From Nitrosospira sp. Nsp14 (GTDB lineage Bacteria > Pseudomonadota > Gammaproteobacteria > Burkholderiales > Nitrosomonadaceae): a DNA stretch of 64,000 nt. The translations under genes were made by a program, and so were the position numbers. The stretch covers positions 1 through 64,000 of the forward strand of contig NZ_FOPV01000003.1 of assembly GCF_900113575.1 (NCBI RefSeq), written 5' to 3'. The notes below the pieces were generated by a model, which saw only the letters and a program-made list of their open reading frames with translations, was not told the origin of the DNA and did no database searches. Position 1 is the first letter of the stretch, and each line of letters begins with the position of its first letter. Shown here piece by piece: positions 15,863 to 25,519 of the stretch.

Positions 15863-17297
15863 AAAAACCGCCTCCTCTCAGACTTCTTCCATTACTCCCG
15901 TTACCCGTTTGCGTGCCAATCCCAAGCTGTTCGTACTCGACAGCAACGTGCTGATGCACGATCCCACCAGCCTGTTCCGCTTTCAGGAGCACGACATCTA
16001 CATCACGATGATGACCCTGGAGGAACTCGACAATAACAAGAAAGGGATGTCTGAAGTGGCTCGGAACGCGAGACAAACCAGCCGTTTCCTGGATGAGATC
16101 GTGAACAGCGCGATCACCGACATTGACGAAGGCATACCGCTGCAACCGCACGGCAGCAAGAGTGCGACCGGGCGGCTGTTTCTCCAGACTCAGGCGATCA
16201 GTAGCGTTCTCCCCATGCGCCTGGCCAGCGGCAGCGCTGACAATCAGATTATTGGCGTAGTTAAGTTTTTGCATGAAACTCATCAAAACCGCACGGTCGT
16301 CCTGGTTTCCAAGGACATCAACATGCGCATCAAGTCCCGCGCGCTTGGACTGGCTGCGGAAGACTATTTCAATGACAAGGTCCTTGAGGATACCGATCTC
16401 CTATTCTCCGGAATACAAGAGCTCCCGGTGGATTTCTGGGATAACCACGGCAAGGACATGGAATCGTGGCAGCAGGGCGGCCAGACGTTTTATCGCGTCA
16501 ACGGGCCCCTGTGCGCGCATCTCATGGTCAACCAGTTCGTTTACCTTGAGCACGACAAGCCGTTCTATGCCCTGGTCAGGGAGCGCAACGGCGGAACCGC
16601 CGTTCTGCAAACGCTGAAGGACTACACACATAATAAAAATAACGTGTGGGGAATCACCGCACGTAACCGTGAGCAAAATTTCGCGCTCAATTTGCTGATG
16701 AATCCGGAGATCGATTTCGTCACGTTGCTGGGACAGGCAGGTACAGGCAAGACATTGCTCACTCTGGCGGCCGGCCTGATGCAGACACTGGAGCACAAGA
16801 TTTACTCCGAAATAATCATGACTCGCGTCACGGTGCCGGTAGGAGAAGACATCGGTTTTTTACCCGGCACCGAAGAAGAAAAGATGACACCGTGGATGGG
16901 CGCGCTGGAAGACAACCTCGACGTGCTCAACAAGACGGACAGCAGTGCCGGCGAATGGGGACGCGCCGCCACGCTTGATCTGATTCGCTCGCGCATCAAG
17001 ATAAAATCGCTCAATTTCATGCGCGGACGTACCTTCATCAACAAGTTTCTCATCATCGACGAGGCTCAGAACCTGACTCCCAAGCAGATGAAAACACTCA
17101 TTACCCGCGCCGGACCCGCCACGAAAGTTATCTGCCTAGGTAATATTGCCCAGATCGATACGCCATATTTGTCGGAAGGCAGCTCGGGGTTGACTTACGT
17201 CGTAGACCGGTTCAAAGGGTGGAACCACAGCGGACACGTGACGTTGCAGCGCGGTGAGCGCTCGCGCCTGGCGGATTATGCGGCGGAGGTGTTATAG
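15852..17297 (+). CDS. PIN domain plus PhoH ATPase protein
   Basis: A 481-aa fusion of an N-terminal PIN nuclease domain (about residues 22-150; LFVLDSNVLMHDPTSL with the first acidic residue, then TLEELDNNKKG) and a PhoH ATPase domain (Walker A GQAGTGKTLL near 293; Walker B FLIIDEAQN near 400). These PhoH2-like proteins are thought to couple RNA unwinding and cleavage. I start at 15852, where GGGAGAGA precedes the ATG. The longer frame from 15804 reads through bcp codons. Confidence 0.9.
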   Translation: MGPRKTASSQTSSITPVTRLRANPKLFVLDSNVLMHDPTSLFRFQEHDIYITMMTLEELDNNKKGMSEVARNARQTSRFLDEIVNSAITDIDEGIPLQPHGSKSATGRLFLQTQAISSVLPMRLASGSADNQIIGVVKFLHETHQNRTVVLVSKDINMRIKSRALGLAAEDYFNDKVLEDTDLLFSGIQELPVDFWDNHGKDMESWQQGGQTFYRVNGPLCAHLMVNQFVYLEHDKPFYALVRERNGGTAVLQTLKDYTHNKNNVWGITARNREQNFALNLLMNPEIDFVTLLGQAGTGKTLLTLAAGLMQTLEHKIYSEIIMTRVTVPVGEDIGFLPGTEEEKMTPWMGALEDNLDVLNKTDSSAGEWGRAATLDLIRSRIKIKSLNFMRGRTFINKFLIIDEAQNLTPKQMKTLITRAGPATKVICLGNIAQIDTPYLSEGSSGLTYVVDRFKGWNHSGHVTLQRGERSRLADYAAEVL

Positions 17298-17312
17298 CCG
17301 TATGGGTTTGAA

Positions 17313-17333
17313 ATCCGGTATGGAGAGCCGGAT
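17313..17333. terminator. Hairpin between convergent phoH-type gene and dnaB
   Basis: ATCCGG (17313-17318) pairs with CCGGAT (17328-17333) across a nine-base loop, in the 48-bp gap between convergent stops. It has no long T-run, so termination strength is doubtful. Confidence 0.35.
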
Positions 17334-17345
17334 AACTATCCTTGG

Positions 17346-18758
17346 CTAATAATGTCCGGTCTTGGCGTAGCTCTCGAATCGGGTGTATTCACCAAGAAAA
17401 GTCAGGTCGACCTTGCCTATCGGCCCGTTACGCTGCTTGCCTATGATGATCTCGGCAATCCCCTTATCCTGTGTCTCGGGGTTATAGACCTCATCCCGGT
17501 AGATGAAAAGAATCAGGTCTGCATCCTGTTCTATGGCGCCAGACTCACGTAGATCCGACATGACCGGACGCTTGTTGGGGCGCTGTTCCAGGCTACGGTT
17601 CAATTGTGACAATGCGACCACGGGCACGTTGAGTTCCTTTGCCAACGCCTTAAGCGAACGTGAAATCTCGGAAATCTCGGTGGCTCGATTCTCTCCCTGA
17701 CTGGAAGAGGACATGAGCTGCAAATAATCGACCACGATCAGTCCCAGTTCGCCGTGCTGGCGATGAAGTCGTCTCGCCCGCGCGCGCAATTCCAGCGCAT
17801 TCAATGCGGCACTTTCGTCTATGAAGAGGGGTGCATCGCTCAGCTTGCCCAATGCATGGGTCAACTTGGACCAATCCTCGTCCTCTAAACGACCCGTACG
17901 AACTTTGTGCTGATCCAGGCGCCCCACCGAGCCCAACATGCGCATCGCCAGCTGCGCGCCACCCATTTCCATGCTGAACACCGCGACGGCCTTCTCCAGC
18001 ATAAGCGCCACATGCTCCGCAATATTGAGGGCAAAAGCAGTTTTTCCCATTGACGGTCGACCAGCCACAATGACCAGGTCGCCTGGCTGCAAGCCGGAGG
18101 TTTTTTGGTCGAGATCGTGAAAGCCAGTGGCAATACCCGTTACATCGCTGGGATTATCCTGGTTGTATAGCGTTTCGATCCGCTCCACGACCTGCTTGAG
18201 GAGCGGCTGAATATCGACGAACCCCTGCTTTCCCCGTGCTCCCGCTTCAGCTATCTCGAATACCTTCGCCTCGGCTTCATCCAGCAGATTCGCTGCGGAA
18301 CGTCCCGCTGGGCTGTAGGCGGAGTCGGAGATTTCCGAGCCGACTTGCGCGAGCTTGCGCATTACTGACCGCTCCCGAACGATCTCCGCATAACGCCTAA
18401 TGTTGGCGGCCGATGGGGTATTCTGAACAATTACGCCCACATATGCCAGGCCGCCCACGTTTTGCAGTTCCGCCGACATTTCCAGCGACTCAGCCACAGT
18501 CACCACGTCCGCCGGTTTGCTATGCTCGACCAGCTTGCAGATGTGCCGGTAAATGAGGCGATGATCCTGCCGATAAAAATCATCCTCGGTAAGAACATCG
18601 GCCACCTTGTCCCATGCGTGGTTATCAAGCATCAACCCGCCCAGCACAGACTGCTCCGCTTCAACGGAATGCGGAGGCATTTTGTAGGTTTCAAGCAATT
18701 GATCGCTGGCGGGGACGGTGAGGAATTCAGGCATGGGATCACGTGAGCTTGGAGGCAT
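17346..18758 (-). CDS. dnaB: Replicative DNA helicase DnaB
   Basis: A 470-aa hexameric 5'-3' helicase of the replication fork. The N-terminal DnaB domain is at about 28-130 (PHSVEAEQSVLGGLMLDN). The RecA-like domain has Walker A GRPSMGKTAFALN near 232, Walker B LIVVDYLQLM near 340, and the C-terminal SDLRESGAIEQDADLI arginine-finger region. No intein is seen. The start at 18758 or an ATG at 18734 (MPEFLT) are both possible; neither has a strong ribosome-binding site. It follows the rpsF-rplI group on the same strand after a terminator. Confidence 0.95.
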   Translation of the reverse strand: MPPSSRDPMPEFLTVPASDQLLETYKMPPHSVEAEQSVLGGLMLDNHAWDKVADVLTEDDFYRQDHRLIYRHICKLVEHSKPADVVTVAESLEMSAELQNVGGLAYVGVIVQNTPSAANIRRYAEIVRERSVMRKLAQVGSEISDSAYSPAGRSAANLLDEAEAKVFEIAEAGARGKQGFVDIQPLLKQVVERIETLYNQDNPSDVTGIATGFHDLDQKTSGLQPGDLVIVAGRPSMGKTAFALNIAEHVALMLEKAVAVFSMEMGGAQLAMRMLGSVGRLDQHKVRTGRLEDEDWSKLTHALGKLSDAPLFIDESAALNALELRARARRLHRQHGELGLIVVDYLQLMSSSSQGENRATEISEISRSLKALAKELNVPVVALSQLNRSLEQRPNKRPVMSDLRESGAIEQDADLILFIYRDEVYNPETQDKGIAEIIIGKQRNGPIGKVDLTFLGEYTRFESYAKTGHY

Positions 18759-18785
18759 CGGAGAATTTTACCACCGTGCGACACC

Positions 18786-18817
18786 CCAAAAATAAAAAGG
18801 GCTGAACGACAGCCCTT
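18786..18817 (-). terminator. Terminator of the rpsF-priB-rpsR-rplI operon
   Basis: On the minus strand AAGGGCTG and CAGCCCTT form an 8-bp stem with a five-base loop, followed by TTTTTATTTTT. It is a strong intrinsic terminator between rplI and dnaB. Confidence 0.85.
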
Positions 18818-18822
18818 GATGA

Positions 18823-18861
18823 AGGAAACGCCGAGCCACCGCGTGGGTTTCGCGGCGTTTC
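18823..18861. repeat. Inverted repeat after rplI
   Basis: GGAAACGCCG (18823-18832) and CGGCGTTTCC (18852-18861) are exact 10-bp inverted copies around a 19-base loop. It lies between the rplI stop and the terminator, possibly protecting the transcript's 3' end. Confidence 0.55.
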
Positions 18862-18883
18862 CGTTAGTTGGGAGAGAACACGT

Positions 18884-19339
18884 TCAGGAAGTGGGCTCCC
18901 CGAGCACAGAAACAACGATATTCGCGATTACGTCGCTATGCAACGCGATCGCCACCGGATGGTCTCCAATCTGCTTTAAGGAGCCCTGTGGCATCCGTAT
19001 CATCGCGCGCTCGATCTCAAAGCCCTGAGCTTTCAGTGCTTCCTCGATATCAGCGTTGGTGACCGACCCAAACAGCTTGCCGTCCACCCCTGCTTTCCGG
19101 GTAATCTGCACCATCAAGCCGTCCAGTTTAGCTGCATGTGCCTGCGCAGCAGCCAGTACTTCTGCCTGGCTCTTTTCCAGTTCAGCGCGCCGCGCCTCGA
19201 ACTCGGCGATCGCGGTTGGCGTTGCCCGCTTAGCTTTGCCCTGCGGAATTAGGAAATTTCGCGCATAACCGTTTTTTACTTTGACAACGTCGCCCAATTG
19301 ACCGAGGTTGACCACCTTCTCCATCAGAATGATCTGCAT
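18884..19339 (-). CDS. rplI: 50S ribosomal protein L9
   Basis: A 151-aa protein binding 23S rRNA near the L1 stalk. The N-terminal signature [20 protein letters not shown] is at about 8-28, followed by the long connecting helix and the C-terminal domain. It is the last gene of the S6 operon, 12 bp after rpsR. Length is typical (149-151 aa). Confidence 0.97.
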   Translation of the reverse strand: MQIILMEKVVNLGQLGDVVKVKNGYARNFLIPQGKAKRATPTAIAEFEARRAELEKSQAEVLAAAQAHAAKLDGLMVQITRKAGVDGKLFGSVTNADIEEALKAQGFEIERAMIRMPQGSLKQIGDHPVAIALHSDVIANIVVSVLGEPTS

Positions 19340-19351
19340 GTTATCCGCTCC

Positions 19352-19636
19352 TTAGTGCAAGTCGGTGTAAGGAAGCAATGCAAGAAAGCGAGCACGCTCG
19401 ATGGCAATGCCCAACTGACGCTGATAGCGCGATTTGGTGCCGGTGATGCGGGCAGGGATGATCCTGCCATTTTCATTGATGAAATCTTTCAATAAGTCAA
19501 CGTCCTTGTAATCGACTGTCTTGATCCCCTCAGCGGTAAAGCGGCAGAATTTTCTGCGCTTGAAGAGCGGGCGGCTTGCCTTCTTGTCCTTATCCTTGTC
19601 CTTGCCATCTTTGCGTTTCGTCGTAAAACGAGCCAT
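19352..19636 (-). CDS. rpsR: 30S ribosomal protein S18
   Basis: A 94-aa protein. The S18 core [20 protein letters not shown] and [20 protein letters not shown] is clear. The start at 19636 (MARFTTKR) is chosen because the open frame continues upstream only through the priB end. The N-terminal tail has a [11 protein letters not shown] run, longer and more charged than in E. coli (75 aa). S18 pairs with S6 on the platform of the small subunit. Confidence 0.96.
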   Translation of the reverse strand: MARFTTKRKDGKDKDKDKKASRPLFKRRKFCRFTAEGIKTVDYKDVDLLKDFINENGRIIPARITGTKSRYQRQLGIAIERARFLALLPYTDLH

Positions 19637-19667
19637 GATTTTTCCTGTTTCTCTCGAATAGGTGAAA

Positions 19668-19964
19668 TTAAATAAAGTCGATTTTGTTCGCATGCAACAC
19701 CAGCTGCAAGCTCATGCGGCTTTTTTTTGCCAGAAAACCGGCCACCTTCACCATGGTTCCGGGCATGAGCGCAGTTGCGGTTTCAGCCAATTGCGCCAGC
19801 GCCACCACGAGTATTTCGCATTCCACCTTGCGCGGTATACCTGCTTCGACCTGACGCGAGGCGTGACCGATCTTGAATTCGGTTACCGCGACTCCAGCTG
19901 GGGTGTAGCGCAAACTGCCAATTTCGATAATCTTGCCGCAAATGACAGTCTGGTTGCAGTCCAA
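19668..19964 (-). CDS. priB: Primosomal replication protein N
   Basis: A 98-aa single-stranded DNA-binding OB-fold protein that works with PriA in restart of stalled forks. The pattern [21 protein letters not shown] and the C-terminal [12 protein letters not shown] match PriB. The only workable start is TTG at 19964, 12 bp after the rpsF stop and in the same frame. An ATG just upstream (19969) is out of frame. Its position between rpsF and rpsR is the classic order. Confidence 0.92.
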   Translation of the reverse strand: MDCNQTVICGKIIEIGSLRYTPAGVAVTEFKIGHASRQVEAGIPRKVECEILVVALAQLAETATALMPGTMVKVAGFLAKKSRMSLQLVLHANKIDFI

Positions 19965-19976
19965 TTCATTATCGGC

Positions 19977-20351
19977 CTATGTTGCCAGCGTGGTCTCTTT
20001 AGCGTCCTCGGCCGGCGCGGCGGCCCTTGGCTTCTCCTCGCGCATCATGGGCGAAGGTGTTGTGACCGCCCCATCCATTTTGATCGTGAGATGACGCAAT
20101 ATCGCGTCGTTGAACTTGAACGCATGATCCAGTTCATCCAGCGTTTCTTGATCACATTCGATATTCATCAGCACATAATGCGCTTTATGAACCTTCTGGA
20201 TCAGATAGCTAAGCTGCCGGCGCCCCCAGTCTTCCAGGCGATGAACCCTGCCATTTCTGGCAGTAACGATGCTGCGGTAGCGCTCGATCATCGCGGGCAC
20301 CTGCTCGCTCTGGTCGGGATGGACAATGAAAGCAATTTCGTAATGGCGCAT
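19977..20351 (-). CDS. rpsF: 30S ribosomal protein S6
   Basis: A 124-aa ribosomal protein: [20 protein letters not shown] at the start and [19 protein letters not shown] in the middle. The C-terminal tail (about 98-124) is alanine/glutamate rich. AAGGAGA precedes the ATG. It is the first gene of the S6-PriB-S18-L9 operon. Confidence 0.97.
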   Translation of the reverse strand: MRHYEIAFIVHPDQSEQVPAMIERYRSIVTARNGRVHRLEDWGRRQLSYLIQKVHKAHYVLMNIECDQETLDELDHAFKFNDAILRHLTIKMDGAVTTPSPMMREEKPRAAAPAEDAKETTLAT

Positions 20352-20518
20352 ATATTCTCCTTATGGGTAAAGCCACCCGTCATGCGGGAACGGTGAGGCA
20401 AGGTTGAAACCAAGCGCGGCATTTGGGACTACGCATTCAGCCAGCGGCCGCCAAAGCACTGTCAGGAGGCGGCCTATCTTCCGCTGAGCGCAACTGCTGC
20501 CGGATTCAGGTTGAAGAG
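20352..20518 (-). promoter_or_regulatory. 5' leader of the rpsF operon with hairpins
   Basis: About 167 nt lie between the predicted start of transcription and rpsF. Two stems are visible on the minus strand: GGCCGCC/GGCGGCC with a 15-base loop, and CCCG/CGGG close to the ribosome-binding site. S6:S18 complexes bind such leaders in many bacteria and repress translation. I see hairpins but cannot prove the S6:S18 fold. Confidence 0.35.
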
Positions 20519-20524
20519 GCCGGT

Positions 20525-20553
20525 ACTATACTGAATCAGCAATGAAATATCAA
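20525..20553 (-). promoter_or_regulatory. Promoter of the rpsF operon
   Basis: On the minus strand TTGATA (20553-20548), a 17-bp spacer and TATAGT (20530-20525) form a near-consensus sigma-70 promoter in the gap after rlmB. It makes the ribosomal protein operon independent of rlmB. Confidence 0.75.
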
Positions 20554-20609
20554 TCGGAAAGCACTCGCATGCAAGCCCCGCCATGCACCGCGACCGCTTG
20601 GGAATCCAA

Positions 20610-21350
20610 TCAACGCTTACTGCGCTGCCGGCGAGTCTCGAACAAACAGATGCCGGCGCTTACAGAAACATTAAGACTTTCGACACTGCCCAACATGGGA
20701 ATCGAAACAAGCCAGTCACATGTTTCGCGCGTCAGACGTCGCATTCCTTTCCCTTCCGCACCGAGCACCCATGCGATGGGCCCGCCGAGCTCGACAGTAT
20801 TGAGGTCGCTGTCGGCGTCTGCTGTCGCGCCGACTATTGATATACCGCGTTGTTTCAATCCCCGCAACGTACGCGCAAGGTTGGTGACGGAAATATAGGG
20901 CACGGCATCAGCTGCGCCGCTGGCGACTTTAAATACCGTAGCGGTTAATCCAACTGCACGGTCCTTGGGCGCGATTACGGCATGGACCCCAAACGCATCC
21001 GCAACCCGCAGGCAGGCGCCCAGGTTATGCGGGTCTTGGAGGCCGTCCAGCACCAGCAATAGAGCTGGCTCAGCAAGCGTATCGAGCACGTCTTCCACAT
21101 CTATATGGCTGCGCGTGGGGTCTATGGAAGCTGCGACCCCCTGATGGCGCGCGCCTTCGGCCATTCCCGCCAATCTGCTGCTATCGCACGATATAAGCTT
21201 GACGCCGCTATTTTCGGCGAGCAAAGTCAGATCCCGAGCGCGCGGGTCGCGCCGACTACTGTCAAGAAAAATTTCTTTGACGCTGGCTGGGTTCTGCCGC
21301 AGACGGCTGGTAATCGCGTGAAAACCGAACATGAGACGATTAGTGGGCAT
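20610..21350 (-). CDS. rlmB: 23S rRNA (guanosine(2251)-2'-O)-methyltransferase
   Basis: A 246-aa SPOUT-family methyltransferase that modifies G2251 in the peptidyl-transferase P-loop. The N-terminal substrate domain ([15 protein letters not shown]) is followed by the SPOUT domain with [38 protein letters not shown] and the knot motif [16 protein letters not shown] use the ATG at 21350; a TTG two codons upstream is possible. It lies 86 bp after rnr on the same strand, the usual pair. Confidence 0.93.
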   Translation of the reverse strand: MPTNRLMFGFHAITSRLRQNPASVKEIFLDSSRRDPRARDLTLLAENSGVKLISCDSSRLAGMAEGARHQGVAASIDPTRSHIDVEDVLDTLAEPALLLVLDGLQDPHNLGACLRVADAFGVHAVIAPKDRAVGLTATVFKVASGAADAVPYISVTNLARTLRGLKQRGISIVGATADADSDLNTVELGGPIAWVLGAEGKGMRRLTRETCDWLVSIPMLGSVESLNVSVSAGICLFETRRQRSKR

Positions 21351-21436
21351 CGGCAAACAGGACGATTAAAGAGGTAGAGTATAAGCGGACGAGCACAAGC
21401 TTGCTGCTCATCTCCACACACTTGCCTGATTCGAAC

Positions 21437-23614
21437 TCATGAATGGGCACCGCCAGTCAAAACGAAATCAATTTTGCTGGTTTCGAGATCGACTCTTGCT
21501 ACTTTGACACGAAGACGATCGCCAAGACGGTAGCGTTTGCCAGTGCGCTCACCCAGCAGCATGTGCTTCCCAGGATCGAAATGGAAATAATCGCTGGGCA
21601 ACTCGGAAATATGCACCAACCCTTCCACATAAATGCCGTCAAGCGCCACGAACAGGCCGAAGCCGGTCACCCCGCTGATAACGCCATCAAACGTTTCACC
21701 GATTTTATCCTGCATGTAATAACACTTGAGCCAGGACTCCACATCGCGGCTGGCATCGTCCGCGCGACGCTCGGTTAGCGAGCAGTGCTCGCCGAGTTCG
21801 TGCCAGTTGCCCGGCGTATAGACCGTGCCGTTCAGCACTGCCTTGATGGCACGGTGCACCAGCAGGTCCGGATAACGCCTGATGGGGGAGGTAAAGTGGG
21901 TATAGGATTCATAGGCGAGCCCAAAGTGGCCTACGTTATCGGGACTATAAACCGCCTGCCGTAGGGATCGCAGCATTACGGTCTGTAAGAGCTGCGCATC
22001 GGGCCTGTCCTTGATTTTTGCCAGTGTTCCTGCGTAATCCTTCGCATGTGGTTCATCGCCCCCACGCAGTTGCAATCCGAATTCCTTAAGAAAGTCGCGC
22101 AGGGCAAGCAGTTTTTCAGGCGTAGGACCCTCGTGAATGCGATAGAGAGTTGGCTGTTTATGCTGTTGCAGAAAATCCGAAGCGCATACGTTTGCCGCCA
22201 GCATGCATTCTTCGATGAGACGATGAGCATCATTGCGCTTCACCGGGAGAATACGCTCGATTTTACCCTGGTCGTTAAAAACCATCTGCGTTTCGATGGT
22301 TTCAAAATCGATTGCGCCCCGCTTCCCGCGGGCTTTCAGTAATACCTTGAATAATTTATAGAGCAACTGAATATGGGGCAGGAGCTTATCGTACTGCTTT
22401 GCATCCTCCCCTTTGGGATCTTCCAGCATCGCCGCCACCTTGGTATAGGTAAGCCGCGCGTGGGAAAACATTACCGCCGGATAAAAACGGTATGCGCTGA
22501 AATCGCCATGACTGTCGATATTCATCTCACATACCACGCATAAACGCTCGACCTGCGGGTTAAGCGAACATAATCCGTTGGAGAGCACTTCCGGCAACAT
22601 CGGGATAACACGTCGCGGGAAATAAACCGAATTGCCGCGATTGAGCGCTTCCTGATCGAGCGCGTCCTGTGGGGACACATAATGACTGACATCCGCGATC
22701 GCGACATACAACTTGTATCCCTTTCCGTCGCGGGCGCAATACACGGCGTCATCAAAGTCGCGTGCAGTTTCGCCGTCGATAGTGACCAGAGGCAGATGGC
22801 GAAGATCCTCGCGATCCCCCGCCTCGCCTTCTGTCACCTTGTCCGGAAATTTCCCCGAAAGCTTTTTTACCGGTGGAGGAAACTGATAAGGCAGATCATA
22901 TTTACGCAAGGCGATTTCGATCTCCATTCCCGGGGCCGTATAATCTCCCAGGATCTCGACGATCCGCCCAATAGGCTGAGCATGTTTGCTTGGCTGTTGG
23001 ATAATTTCGACCATGACCACCTGACCTGCTCTGGCGGCCATCGATTCTTCCCGCGGTATCAGAATATCCTGGCTGATACGCCTGTTCTCCGCCTCCACGA
23101 ACAAGATGCCGTGATCGGTGTGCAATCGCCCAACCAGTTGCGTCACCGCGCGCTCCAGCACCTCGACGATGGCGCCTTCTTTACGTCCGCGCCGGTCGAT
23201 GCCGATCTCACGCACCATTACGCGGTCACCGTGTAGCGCCTTATGCATTTCTTTGGCGCTTAAAAATAAATCCGGACTGCCGTCATCGGGTATGAGGAAG
23301 CCAAAACCATCGGGGTGGCCCTGTACCCTTCCCTTGATAAGATCGAGCTTCTCGACGACGCAGATATCCCCCTTGCGGTTACGCATGATCTGACCCTCGC
23401 GCAACATCGCAGAAATACGGCGGCTGAAAATTTCTTCTTCTTCTTCTGTAATATCAAGAAGGCTCTGCAATGCCTTTTCATTCACGGGAATACCCTGTTC
23501 GTCCAGGATTTGCAGCATGAACTCGCGACTGGGCAGCGCATGTCCATATCGCTCTTTCTCCCGCTGAAGATAAGGATCTAGCTCACGGACGTGGCGTGGT
23601 TTCTTGATTGACAA
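21437..23614 (-). CDS. rnr: Ribonuclease R
   Basis: A 725-aa 3'-5' exoribonuclease of the RNB family that degrades structured RNA. The N-terminal winged-helix and cold-shock domains are followed by the catalytic domain (TIDGETARDFDDAVYC with active-site aspartates near 280; RYPDLLVHRAIK later) and an S1 domain at about 640-720. It ends soon after S1 and lacks the lysine-rich tail of the 813-aa E. coli enzyme. The start is TTG at 23614 with AGGAAA upstream; no ATG is available before the next in-frame stop. Confidence 0.93.
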   Translation of the reverse strand: MSIKKPRHVRELDPYLQREKERYGHALPSREFMLQILDEQGIPVNEKALQSLLDITEEEEEIFSRRISAMLREGQIMRNRKGDICVVEKLDLIKGRVQGHPDGFGFLIPDDGSPDLFLSAKEMHKALHGDRVMVREIGIDRRGRKEGAIVEVLERAVTQLVGRLHTDHGILFVEAENRRISQDILIPREESMAARAGQVVMVEIIQQPSKHAQPIGRIVEILGDYTAPGMEIEIALRKYDLPYQFPPPVKKLSGKFPDKVTEGEAGDREDLRHLPLVTIDGETARDFDDAVYCARDGKGYKLYVAIADVSHYVSPQDALDQEALNRGNSVYFPRRVIPMLPEVLSNGLCSLNPQVERLCVVCEMNIDSHGDFSAYRFYPAVMFSHARLTYTKVAAMLEDPKGEDAKQYDKLLPHIQLLYKLFKVLLKARGKRGAIDFETIETQMVFNDQGKIERILPVKRNDAHRLIEECMLAANVCASDFLQQHKQPTLYRIHEGPTPEKLLALRDFLKEFGLQLRGGDEPHAKDYAGTLAKIKDRPDAQLLQTVMLRSLRQAVYSPDNVGHFGLAYESYTHFTSPIRRYPDLLVHRAIKAVLNGTVYTPGNWHELGEHCSLTERRADDASRDVESWLKCYYMQDKIGETFDGVISGVTGFGLFVALDGIYVEGLVHISELPSDYFHFDPGKHMLLGERTGKRYRLGDRLRVKVARVDLETSKIDFVLTGGAHS

Positions 23615-23635
23615 AGCAATGGTTTCCTATAAAAT
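23608..23635 (+). promoter_or_regulatory. Promoter of tRNA-Leu
   Basis: TTGACA (23608-23613), 16 bp and TAAAAT (23630-23635) give a near-consensus promoter about 50 bp before the tRNA. Its -35 overlaps the first codons of the divergent rnr gene. Confidence 0.7.
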
Positions 23636-23687
23636 TGCGCGTCTATCCTGCGCCCCTGTCCCGCTAGCCGGACAGGATGCAAACATT

Positions 23688-23774
23688 GCCCAGATGGCGG
23701 AATTGGTAGACGCACTAGGTTCAGGTCCTAGCGGTGGCAACACTGTGGAGGTTCGAGTCCTCTTCTGGGCACCA
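23688..23774 (+). tRNA. tRNA-Leu (anticodon CAG)
   Basis: The acceptor stem pairs GCCCAGA with TCTGGGC. The anticodon loop TTCAGGT lies in a CTAGG/CCTAG stem, and a long variable arm (CGGTGGCAACACTG) is characteristic of leucine tRNAs. The T-arm GGTTCGAGTCC and an encoded CCA end it. It decodes CUG. Confidence 0.97.
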
Positions 23775-24591
23775 TTCATTATTTTTCGTCGAAGCGCATG
23801 TCCAGCATATCCAGCAGTAAAACCTGCTCGGGTTTGTCGGCAACCGGAACACTCAAGCGGATCATTCTGAAGTACCGAAAGTATAGCAGTGGCACGAGTG
23901 CGGCGCGGTTGGGATGAGCATGCAATATCAAGAAAGCGTTCCATACCGTATGTAAAATTTGCACAGACGGGCATAAACGTCGGTCACAAACGTGAAACTC
24001 TCGTCGTAGTCATGCAAGTCCGAGCGTCACAATCTTTCAGGCGCGACCACTCAGAAAAGGTATACGAATCACTGAATCAGCCGCGGCTTAATCGGTTGGG
24101 GTCCGGCAAGGAATAGCTAGCTGTAAAATCTTACAGCTATTCATACGACTCAATCCGTTGTCTTATAACGCACTCCTTCACGTAAATCAATATTGGATGG
24201 CTGAACATTATTCGCACGCAAGGCGAAAGTAGCGACATCAGACGCTGAATTACCATTCGATTCGACCAGCCCGAACGCCGGGCCGGCGGCGGTCCTTCAG
24301 ATTATCGTTCTGTTAAGGTCGGCTCGTACTGCGCGACACCGAACATACAAAAGAAAAACGACTATTCATCAGTGCGTCAGCGCCAATCAAGTGAAGCCGA
24401 TTCCCGCCGTTAAAAGTTCAACCATCGGAACTGATCCGCTTGCGACGCCGCGCGGACAACCTTGCCGGGGACCGGGTCAAGCCGCCCCGGTAATCAGTTG
24501 TATGAGCCGATTCCCCTTAACGGAACATGGAACAAAACGAAGCAATTTCATAATTCACCAATTTCCATTAAAGTTACTTGAACTCATTCTG
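23775..24591. other. Long intergenic region with one hairpin
   Basis: About 815 bp without a convincing gene. A hairpin at 24111-24142 pairs GAATAG with CTATTC and CTGTAA with TTACAG, with a four-base bulge. An in-frame extension of the next gene back to 24391 has poor protein character. The promoter of the acyltransferase must lie here. Confidence 0.4.
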
Positions 24592-25374
24592 ATGAACGAC
24601 TTGGTGGCCGCTTTTAACGAATACTTTGAAGTCATCGATGCCAATTCGCCCGAATTGCTGCGCGATGTGTTCCGCGTTCGCTATCAAGTCCTGTGCGTTG
24701 AACAACGCGCACCGGGTTTTGACCCATCCCGCTATCCCGAAGAGATGGAAAGCGATGATTATGATCGTCACTCGTCCCATATACTGCTGGTGCATCGTCC
24801 CTCCGGGGCCTATGTCGGAACGTCCCGTTTGATCCTCCCCGATCCGCTCGACACGCACAAACCATTTCCCACCGAGCGGCATATGTTGCTCGATCCCGCT
24901 CTCATAGATATGAGCAAACTACCCCGGCAACGAGTAGGGGAAATATCGCGGCTGTTTGTTCTTCGCCAGTTCTGCCGAAGAAGCGAGGAGCTTGAGGGTC
25001 AGTCGGGATTGACCGACATTAAAAGCGCGGCTGTACAACACCGGCGCCGCTTCCCCCATCCAGTTCTCGCGCTTGCCGTCGGCATTATCCGTATGTCGGT
25101 CAAACACAACGTCAATCACTGGCTATCGGTAATGGAACCTGCTTTAAACAGATTACTCGGGCTTTACGGGTTACAACTCGATCCTGTCGGGCCCTTGACG
25201 GAGCATCACGGTAGACGCCGCCCTTACTACGTCAATCTGACCAGCATGCTGGATCGCATGCATAAAGATCACAACCAGATTTGGGAACTTGTTACTGATT
25301 ACGGCAGGGTCAGGCCGAAATATGCGGAGCACGTGCAGTCGATACCGGCAAGTAGCGTTCTAGCTGATCGCTGA
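24592..25374 (+). CDS. PEP-CTERM/exosortase-associated acyltransferase
   Basis: A 260-aa protein of the GNAT-related family that resembles acyl-homoserine-lactone synthases and is found with PEP-CTERM/exosortase loci (TIGR03694 type). Key stretches are LLRDVFRVRYQVLCVEQRAPGF near residue 23, YVGTSRLILPDP near 75, and VGEISRLFVLRQFCRR near 113. The family makes N-acyl amino acids or similar lipids. No exosortase or PEP-CTERM gene is in this window, so it is separated from its usual partners. I use the ATG at 24592; the frame runs on upstream to 24391 without family-like sequence. Confidence 0.75.
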   Translation: MNDLVAAFNEYFEVIDANSPELLRDVFRVRYQVLCVEQRAPGFDPSRYPEEMESDDYDRHSSHILLVHRPSGAYVGTSRLILPDPLDTHKPFPTERHMLLDPALIDMSKLPRQRVGEISRLFVLRQFCRRSEELEGQSGLTDIKSAAVQHRRRFPHPVLALAVGIIRMSVKHNVNHWLSVMEPALNRLLGLYGLQLDPVGPLTEHHGRRRPYYVNLTSMLDRMHKDHNQIWELVTDYGRVRPKYAEHVQSIPASSVLADR

Positions 25375-25519
25375 AATAATAGGCGGTGGACAGTCCAATC
25401 ACTGCGCCGGCACAACCGTGTTTTACGATTAACCTTTATATCGTCCATTATATCTTTCATTCCGGCGGCCTATCTCAGCCCGGCTTCTGCTTATCGGACC
25501 AGCCGGACGAACATTAATC

